The notes under the pieces: model-generated
What the model was told of the DNA's origin: nothing
The model's database searches: none
What the model saw: the letters and a program-made list of their open reading frames with translations, nothing else
Shown here: positions 59,506-64,000 of the stretch, piece by piece
How the letters are laid out: every line of letters starts with the position of its first letter
How positions within the stretch are numbered: the first letter of the stretch is position 1
Made by a program: the position numbers and the translations under genes
Assembly: GCA_036505795.1 (NCBI GenBank)
Contig: DASXSU010000033.1
Span: 17,037-81,036, forward strand
Length of the DNA stretch: 64,000 nucleotides
Reading direction: 5' to 3'
Origin: NS-11 sp036505795
GTDB lineage: Bacteria; Nitrospirota; Nitrospiria; Nitrospirales; NS-4

Positions 59506-61020
59506 TTAGAACGAGATCAGTGCCCGCAATCCAATGACCTGATTGTCGTATCGCACGTACTGACCGCATGTCGCGCAATTTAACCCGCCTGTGCTGATAT
59601 CCTGGCCCGTCAGAGCGCCGGCGGTATTTCCAAGAACGACCTGGTTGTACACTTCATAGTTGAGCGAGAAAGCGAGCCACTTGGAATAATCGTAGCTCAG
59701 CCCCACATGGTAAGCTTGGGTGTTACCGGCTTCGGTGTCCTTATTCGGCTTGATGAAATAGTACCGGCCGTGAAGGCGCAATTTCTCCAATCCTGGAATC
59801 CGCCACCATGCCCAGACCTCATAGCCACGGCCTTGATGGAACCGAGGGGTGCTGCTGCTCGGGCCATTACGCCCACCGTAGTTCTGAGCAGCGGTCGCCG
59901 TATTCCCGTCAAATGTAGATGGCACGAAGAATTGGGAACCGGGAGCGGTGTTGGATTTGTCTCCCAGGTGTCCTCCATCATCTGCCCAAATCGCCTGCAG
60001 ATTCAGCTTAAACCGATCGGCGCTCGGGTCATAGAACTCAACATTGCCCAAGGCTCGTTGGGGATTAAAACCCTCGACGCCGTTCCGGAGACGTTCGTTG
60101 TGGCCAAACGCTGAAAGAATGACGCCTTTGATCGGCTCGACACTGACACGGCCTAGCACCGCGAAGCCTCTGCCGTCGGGTGTATTCTGATAACCTTCGC
60201 CGTTCATGAATGAGACATGGTACTCGATCTTGTTGTCGAGGACCTTGCCCATCAGACTTGCGCCTAAGTCAGAGGAGGTCTGGAAGTTCTGTTGATCGGT
60301 CATGATCGGGAACAGGTAGCGGTAGGTCCACCGGTGCTCTTCGTATTCGATCCATGGCGTCTGTCCCTGCCCGACCCGTAATTCCAACCCGGGCACAATG
60401 ATATGGTTATAGTAGGCGTACTTCACGAAGGTGGAATTGCGCCCATTTCCGGCGAAGCCGGACAAACCGAAGGGCGCGGCTTCGTGGCAATTGCCTCCGC
60501 CCGGCCCCGCTCCGTTCGGACACGTATTGCCGCCGATGTTGTTCACCATCTGATCTAGAGTGAGTCGCATATGGTGACCACCGTCAAAGTATTTCCTGAC
60601 ATTTAAGTATGTCCTAGTAAAGTGAAACCCTTCTGCTAAACCGCGATTGTCACTCGCTTGAGTCTGATTGAGACCCTTGTGAAGCGGATCGGCTGTAAAG
60701 GAGTCTCCCATCGGGTAAGTGAAATCCAAGTAGAAAACTGCTCCGATCTCCAGGCCCTTCAAAAAGTTGAGCGATTCATGCTTGGGAGCTTCTCCGCGGT
60801 ACTCCGAGCCTTTGCCCGCGCCCGCGGGCGCGGCCGCGAGCTTCTCCTTGTCCGCTTTGATCTTGACCCAATCGTCCTTGGTAATCACACCGCGCTCAAA
60901 CAGCACGTCCTCGACATCGGCCAGCGCTGGGGCCTGAAAACCGATGAGGAAACAGAGACCCAACAGGCTGACAAGAAGCAGGTGCGTGAAGCCTCTGTGC
61001 CTCAGTATCGATTGCCCCAT
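59506..61020 (-). CDS. Outer-membrane porin, probably phosphate-selective (OprO/OprP-like)
   Basis: A 504-residue protein with a signal peptide (LLLVSLLGLCFLIGFQAPALA), a short helical/coiled N-terminal part of the mature protein (ERGVITKDDWVKIKADKEKLAA), then long alternation of amphipathic strands and a terminal Phe in VIGLRALISF, the usual outer-membrane barrel end signal. The layout matches OprO/P porins, which form trimers and take up phosphate or polyphosphate. A Pho box nearly identical to that of pstS precedes it, supporting phosphate specificity. AAGGAGG stands before the ATG. Specificity cannot be proven from sequence. Confidence 0.78.
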   Translation of the reverse strand: MGQSILRHRGFTHLLLVSLLGLCFLIGFQAPALADVEDVLFERGVITKDDWVKIKADKEKLAAAPAGAGKGSEYRGEAPKHESLNFLKGLEIGAVFYLDFTYPMGDSFTADPLHKGLNQTQASDNRGLAEGFHFTRTYLNVRKYFDGGHHMRLTLDQMVNNIGGNTCPNGAGPGGGNCHEAAPFGLSGFAGNGRNSTFVKYAYYNHIIVPGLELRVGQGQTPWIEYEEHRWTYRYLFPIMTDQQNFQTSSDLGASLMGKVLDNKIEYHVSFMNGEGYQNTPDGRGFAVLGRVSVEPIKGVILSAFGHNERLRNGVEGFNPQRALGNVEFYDPSADRFKLNLQAIWADDGGHLGDKSNTAPGSQFFVPSTFDGNTATAAQNYGGRNGPSSSTPRFHQGRGYEVWAWWRIPGLEKLRLHGRYYFIKPNKDTEAGNTQAYHVGLSYDYSKWLAFSLNYEVYNQVVLGNTAGALTGQDISTGGLNCATCGQYVRYDNQVIGLRALISF

Positions 61021-61088
61021 TCGCTCACCTCCTTAAATGATTGGTTGCGGACTGAAGGATTCGCATACAGAACCAGTTCCGAGGCGGA

Positions 61089-61144
61089 AGTGTAGTGAGT
61101 CAATGTTTTCGGGTGTTCACCTCCATGTTACAGGCCTGTTAAAT
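61089..61144 (-). promoter_or_regulatory. Pho box and -10 element of the porin gene
   Basis: On the minus strand the 7-mers ATTTAAC (61138-61144), CTGTAAC (61127-61133), AGGTGAA (61116-61122) and a weaker CGAAAAC (61105-61111) lie 11 bp apart. Ten bp later is TACACT (61089-61094). The arrangement and part of the sequence (TTAACAG, CCTGTAACA) match the pstS promoter. Confidence 0.78.
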
Positions 61145-61168
61145 TCTGGCCGCTGAGAGGTCCTCGGC

Positions 61169-61197
61169 TTGTCTTAGCAACTTGGCTCACTTACAAT
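61169..61197 (+). promoter_or_regulatory. Sigma70-type promoter of the lipoprotein-CHAD-PPK2 genes
   Basis: TTGTCT (61169-61174) and TACAAT (61192-61197) are separated by 17 bp, 20 nt before the ATG at 61218 with AAGGA between. The divergent Pho box ends 24 bp upstream of the -35, so PhoB may also affect this side. Confidence 0.6.
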
Positions 61198-61217
61198 GCC
61201 TGCGCTGAAGGATACAT

Positions 61218-62180
61218 ATGAGGTGGTGGATGCGGCGTCGCACATCGGTGTGGATTTCGGGCTTCTTCATGATTTTTTCCGGCTGCGCCACCGGCCCGCC
61301 GCCGGTATACCAGGATCCCTCGCTACTCATACGAATTGAAACCAATCCCGCTGTTTCCGGGCAGCTTCCTCTGGGCGGCAACGCTCATTCTCTTTCGACC
61401 GAACAGTTCGGCGGCGTTCTCAGAGGAGCCTATGTGCGTAAAAAACAGGGTTTGTTCGACTACGTCATCGGAGGATCACAAACGCAGCCGGTGTTTCCCG
61501 AGGAAAACTTCTCGATTATTGCGTCCGAACTTCTCAAAGGGCTGAGACTTGCCAAGTCCGATGAGCGCGTCGCCTTTCAGGTTTGGCGGACCGGAAAAAA
61601 AGGGCTCAGAGACGAGACGAGCGGCGCAATGTACCTGCGGGGGAATTTGCTCTATGTTTCGGTGGACAAGTACCGCATCTCCCAGCGGATGAGTTATGAA
61701 GGCGCAGAGGGGGGTAGCGGCAAGGATTTTGATCTCTTCTTCGAGCCTTCCGCCGCGGTGGTGGAGCGGCAAAAGGGATTCTCGTCCCGATGGCTGGGAG
61801 CAGACAAACCGGAAGTCATCATCGATCTGACACGCGTGTCGGCAGCTGCGCCCCTCAGCCTCAGCACTGATACAAGCCCCTCTCCGGTTGCGGAGCGCGC
61901 ACTTTACGACCTGCCCTCCTCTTCTGGACCGGCCACAGCGCAAGGCGAGCACACGGGCATATCAAATGGCGATGCGATCCAAGAACTCCGGCGCCAAATC
62001 AGCGAGTTGACCCAATTAAATCAGGAACTTCAGAAAGCCTCTTCAGCACAGGAAACCGAGCTCGAGGGCCTCCGCAAAGAACTCGCTGAAACGAAGCAAG
62101 CGCTTGGGGACAAGGTCCTGGAAGTTAACCGGCTGAAAACAAAATCCAAAGGTAAGCAGCCGGCTGCGTCTTCCCGATAG
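61218..62180 (+). CDS. Lipoprotein with C-terminal coiled coil, unknown function
   Basis: A 320-residue protein. The signal sequence ends in FSGC, a lipobox, so it should be membrane-anchored by lipidated Cys. The central ~180 residues are beta-rich (LLIRIETNPAVSG, AFQVWRTGKKGLRDETSGAMYLRGNLLYVSVDKYRIS) and might resemble a small envelope-binding domain, but I recognise no family. Residues ~260-310 form a heptad coiled coil (IQELRRQISELTQLNQELQKAS and on). It has its own sigma70 promoter and ends 36 bp before the CHAD gene, so a role in phosphate or polyphosphate storage is possible by association. Confidence 0.7.
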   Translation: MRWWMRRRTSVWISGFFMIFSGCATGPPPVYQDPSLLIRIETNPAVSGQLPLGGNAHSLSTEQFGGVLRGAYVRKKQGLFDYVIGGSQTQPVFPEENFSIIASELLKGLRLAKSDERVAFQVWRTGKKGLRDETSGAMYLRGNLLYVSVDKYRISQRMSYEGAEGGSGKDFDLFFEPSAAVVERQKGFSSRWLGADKPEVIIDLTRVSAAAPLSLSTDTSPSPVAERALYDLPSSSGPATAQGEHTGISNGDAIQELRRQISELTQLNQELQKASSAQETELEGLRKELAETKQALGDKVLEVNRLKTKSKGKQPAASSR

Positions 62181-62216
62181 GTCTTCTGGAAATGAGAGTA
62201 GATCGAGCGCCCTGTC

Positions 62217-63032
62217 ATGACTTCCACCATACAAGCACCCAAGCCGCAAGGGATACGCGGCGAGAGCTTCAAGGCAAGGGCCGCGCGCTACCGCCTTCGT
62301 TGCCTGGATTACGCAAAATATCTTAAGAATGATTTAGATCCTGACACGGTGCATGAGCTTCGCGTCAATCTGAGGCGCGTGCAATCCTATGCCGAGTTCC
62401 TCGAACATATGGAAGCCGCAGAGCGTCTCGGATGCGCAGTCTCCTGGTTCAGCCATCTACGCGCGCTTAACGAGTTACACCGCTATTTGCTTCGCAACGA
62501 CGCGGCCGCCAAGGACATCCGGCGAGTCGAGAAAGAGGTTCGGAAAGAAAAAAAGGACATCGGCAAGGCAGGTCGCCTCAAAATGCTCATTTCACTGCTC
62601 GGCCGCATCACTCCCGAAAGCCTTGCACGACCGCCGGAGTTCGTAAGGAACCGGCTTGAGCGATTGCACGTTGAGAACAGAGCCGTGATGGATAGCGAAT
62701 TGCAAAAATTATCCTCCAAACCGACGCGCAAAGAACTCCATCGCCTGCGGTTGCTGATCAAGTCGCTGCGCTACCGACAAGAGATCGCGGTTGAGATGCA
62801 CTGGGGCAATCCCCAAACCGTCAAGGCCCTCAAACGCTTGCAGCATGTACTGGGTGAATACACTGACCTTGCCCAATTTACCCGCTTGGCCGAACAGTTG
62901 CATTTGCGCTGCCGGGACAAGATCAAGAAGGATCGCCGCCGATATCTCAAACACGCCCGTCGAGCGGTTCTGAGGCTCAAATCGCAACACGCTCTGCCTT
63001 TGCTGCGACTGAAAGCGGCCTCACATCCATGA
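62217..63032 (+). CDS. CHAD domain protein (polyphosphate-binding helical domain)
   Basis: A 271-residue, strongly basic, almost entirely helical protein. It has the conserved histidine/arginine repeats of CHAD: VHELRVNLRRVQSYAEFL in the first half and ELHRLRLLIKSLRYRQEIAV in the second. CHAD domains are known to bind inorganic polyphosphate and to localise to polyphosphate granules. No CYTH domain is fused, so this is a stand-alone form. Its stop overlaps the PPK2 start as ATGA, so the two are made together, which fits a granule-bound binder/enzyme pair. Confidence 0.88.
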   Translation: MTSTIQAPKPQGIRGESFKARAARYRLRCLDYAKYLKNDLDPDTVHELRVNLRRVQSYAEFLEHMEAAERLGCAVSWFSHLRALNELHRYLLRNDAAAKDIRRVEKEVRKEKKDIGKAGRLKMLISLLGRITPESLARPPEFVRNRLERLHVENRAVMDSELQKLSSKPTRKELHRLRLLIKSLRYRQEIAVEMHWGNPQTVKALKRLQHVLGEYTDLAQFTRLAEQLHLRCRDKIKKDRRRYLKHARRAVLRLKSQHALPLLRLKAASHP

Positions 63033-63847
63033 AACAATACCGGATACCCCCAGGCTCAAAAGTGAAGCTGGCCGAGATCGATCCCGACGACACGGGGGAT
63101 TATCGCTCGAACGACAAAGGCAAAGCGGAGGCCGAGGAGGATACCAAACCTCTCCTGCAACGTCTCAGAAAGCTTCAGGAGAGGCTCTATGCCGCCTCGA
63201 CTCAAACATTCCTCATCGTCTTGCAAGCCATGGATACGGGCGGTAAGGATGGAACCATCAAGCATGTGATGAGCGGTCTGAACCCGCAGGGTTGCCGCGT
63301 CGCATCCTTTAAGGTCCCTACCGCCCCTGAGCTCGCCCACGATTTTTTGTGGCGCGTGCATCGTGAAGTTCCGCCCAAAGGACATATCGGGATCTTCAAC
63401 CGCTCGCATTACGAGGACGTCTTAGTAACCAGGGTGCATGGGCAGATCACGGATAAGGTGGCACAGCAACGCTTCGTGCACATCAATAACTTTGAAAAGC
63501 TCTTGTCGCAGAGCGACACCACTGTGATCAAAATCTTTTTGCACATTTCAAAAGACGAGCAGCGGAAGCGGCTGGAAGCGCGGCTCCGTGATCCTGAGAA
63601 GCAATGGAAGTTCAATGTGAGCGATCTTGAAGAGCGCAAGCTGTGGTCAAAATACCAGGCAGCGCATGAATCAGCCATTGCAGCTACCAGTACCCAATAC
63701 GCGCCGTGGTATGTCGTGCCGGCCAACTACAAGTGGTACCGTAACCTTATCGTTGCAGACGCAGTTGTGACCGCCTTGGAAAAGATGAAGCTCAAACGTG
63801 TCCCTGCACGGCCAGGAATAGACCTGACGAAGATTAAGATCGAGTAA
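63029..63847 (+). CDS. ppk2: Polyphosphate kinase 2, class III-like
   Basis: A 272-residue PPK2 enzyme that uses polyphosphate to phosphorylate nucleotides. Walker A is MDTGGKDGT at residues 68-76, followed by MSGLNPQGCRVASFKVPT, FLWRVHREVPPKGHIGIFNRSHYEDVLV (Walker B/Arg site), FLHISKDEQRKRLEARL and the end TSTQYAPWYVVPANYKWYRN. Overall similarity is strongest to class III enzymes, such as the Meiothermus type, that phosphorylate both NMP and NDP. It overlaps the CHAD gene by 4 bp. It probably regenerates ATP or ADP from stored polyphosphate. Confidence 0.92.
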   Translation: MKQYRIPPGSKVKLAEIDPDDTGDYRSNDKGKAEAEEDTKPLLQRLRKLQERLYAASTQTFLIVLQAMDTGGKDGTIKHVMSGLNPQGCRVASFKVPTAPELAHDFLWRVHREVPPKGHIGIFNRSHYEDVLVTRVHGQITDKVAQQRFVHINNFEKLLSQSDTTVIKIFLHISKDEQRKRLEARLRDPEKQWKFNVSDLEERKLWSKYQAAHESAIAATSTQYAPWYVVPANYKWYRNLIVADAVVTALEKMKLKRVPARPGIDLTKIKIE

Positions 63848-64000
63848 CACCGGCCGTTTCGTCTTATCCGGCAATGTGTCTGTCCACATTTAGTTCCCTC
63901 CACACACCGTGAAGAAATTTTAGAGTTTTCTGTTTCAAGTTTACTCCGCTGTAAAGGCCGCTTGAGATTGATGTAGCGCATGACGCGCACACTCAAGCGC

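Noticed and set aside
63848..64000. Minus-strand frame and possible terminator at the right end
   Set aside because: The frame runs into the PPK2 gene and has no ribosome site, and no clear hairpin plus T run follows ppk2. Nothing else is seen in these 153 bp.
1..64000. tRNA, rRNA, CRISPR, IS elements or prophage
   Set aside because: No cloverleaf with a T-loop consensus, no regular spaced repeats of CRISPR size, no transposase or integrase motifs were found on reading both strands by eye.

Overview
The window is a GC-rich, gene-dense bacterial chromosome segment. It reads as a free-living Gram-negative (diderm) bacterium: there is an outer-membrane porin with a C-terminal Phe, a LolD-like ABC exporter, two lipoprotein-type signals, LipB, a meso-diaminopimelate type MurE, and DivIVA beside the division genes. 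That mix, with MraZ, slipin/NfeD and FG-GAP proteins, would suit Nitrospirota, Methylomirabilota or a deltaproteobacterial-like lineage. I cannot fix the phylum from sequence alone. I see no phage, insertion sequence, CRISPR array, tRNA or rRNA.

Layout. 1-6.2 kb: the end of an amidohydrolase gene, an EEP-family phosphoesterase, a 532-bp non-coding tract holding a hairpin/G-rich repeat array, and a minus-strand operon of LolD-like ATPase, small exported protein, class 1A PyrD and two-FtsX-domain permease. 6.3-8.9 kb (plus): comF, a small HTH protein, a detached mraZ, a RusA-like resolvase and a small conserved protein. 8.9-31.1 kb (minus): a complete dcw cluster in classical order (rsmH, ftsL, ftsI, murE, murF, mraY, murD, ftsW, murG, murC, murB, ddl, ftsQ, ftsA, ftsZ), followed by pgeF, yggS, proC, yggT, divIVA, yggU and a serine hydrolase. 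The cluster lacks mraZ at its head, but its promoter still carries three MraZ-type pentamers spaced 10 bp apart. 31.3-35.1 kb: asnS, divergent from an FG-GAP lipoprotein gene, then a zinc-ribbon protein overlapping a D,D-carboxypeptidase. 35.1-45.6 kb (minus): small unknowns, glutamate dehydrogenase, lipB, a DegP-like protease, an RpoD/RpoS-type sigma factor and a TrkA/TrkH/slipin/NfeD operon. 45.7-46.6 kb: a Tat-exported dienelactone hydrolase.

46.6-63.9 kb is a phosphate/polyphosphate island. On the minus strand it runs porin, then pstS-pstC-pstA-pstB-phoU-ppx, two tandem thymidylate-kinase-like genes, sixA, phoB and phoR. On the plus strand it has a lipoprotein, a CHAD-domain protein and a class III PPK2. 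Closely matching Pho boxes (four 7-mers at 11-bp period, then 10 bp to a -10) precede both pstS and the porin, tying outer-membrane uptake, inner-membrane uptake, sensing and polyphosphate handling to one PhoB circuit.

Main candidates for something undescribed: (i) the overlapping pair of kinase paralogues in the pst operon, the second with Lys replaced by Arg in its P-loop; (ii) the covarying hairpin/G-quadruplex repeat family; (iii) the split MraZ circuit, with operator-like arrays at both loci 23 kb apart; (iv) several promoters whose -10 lies 6-10 nt from the start codon, predicting leaderless mRNAs.
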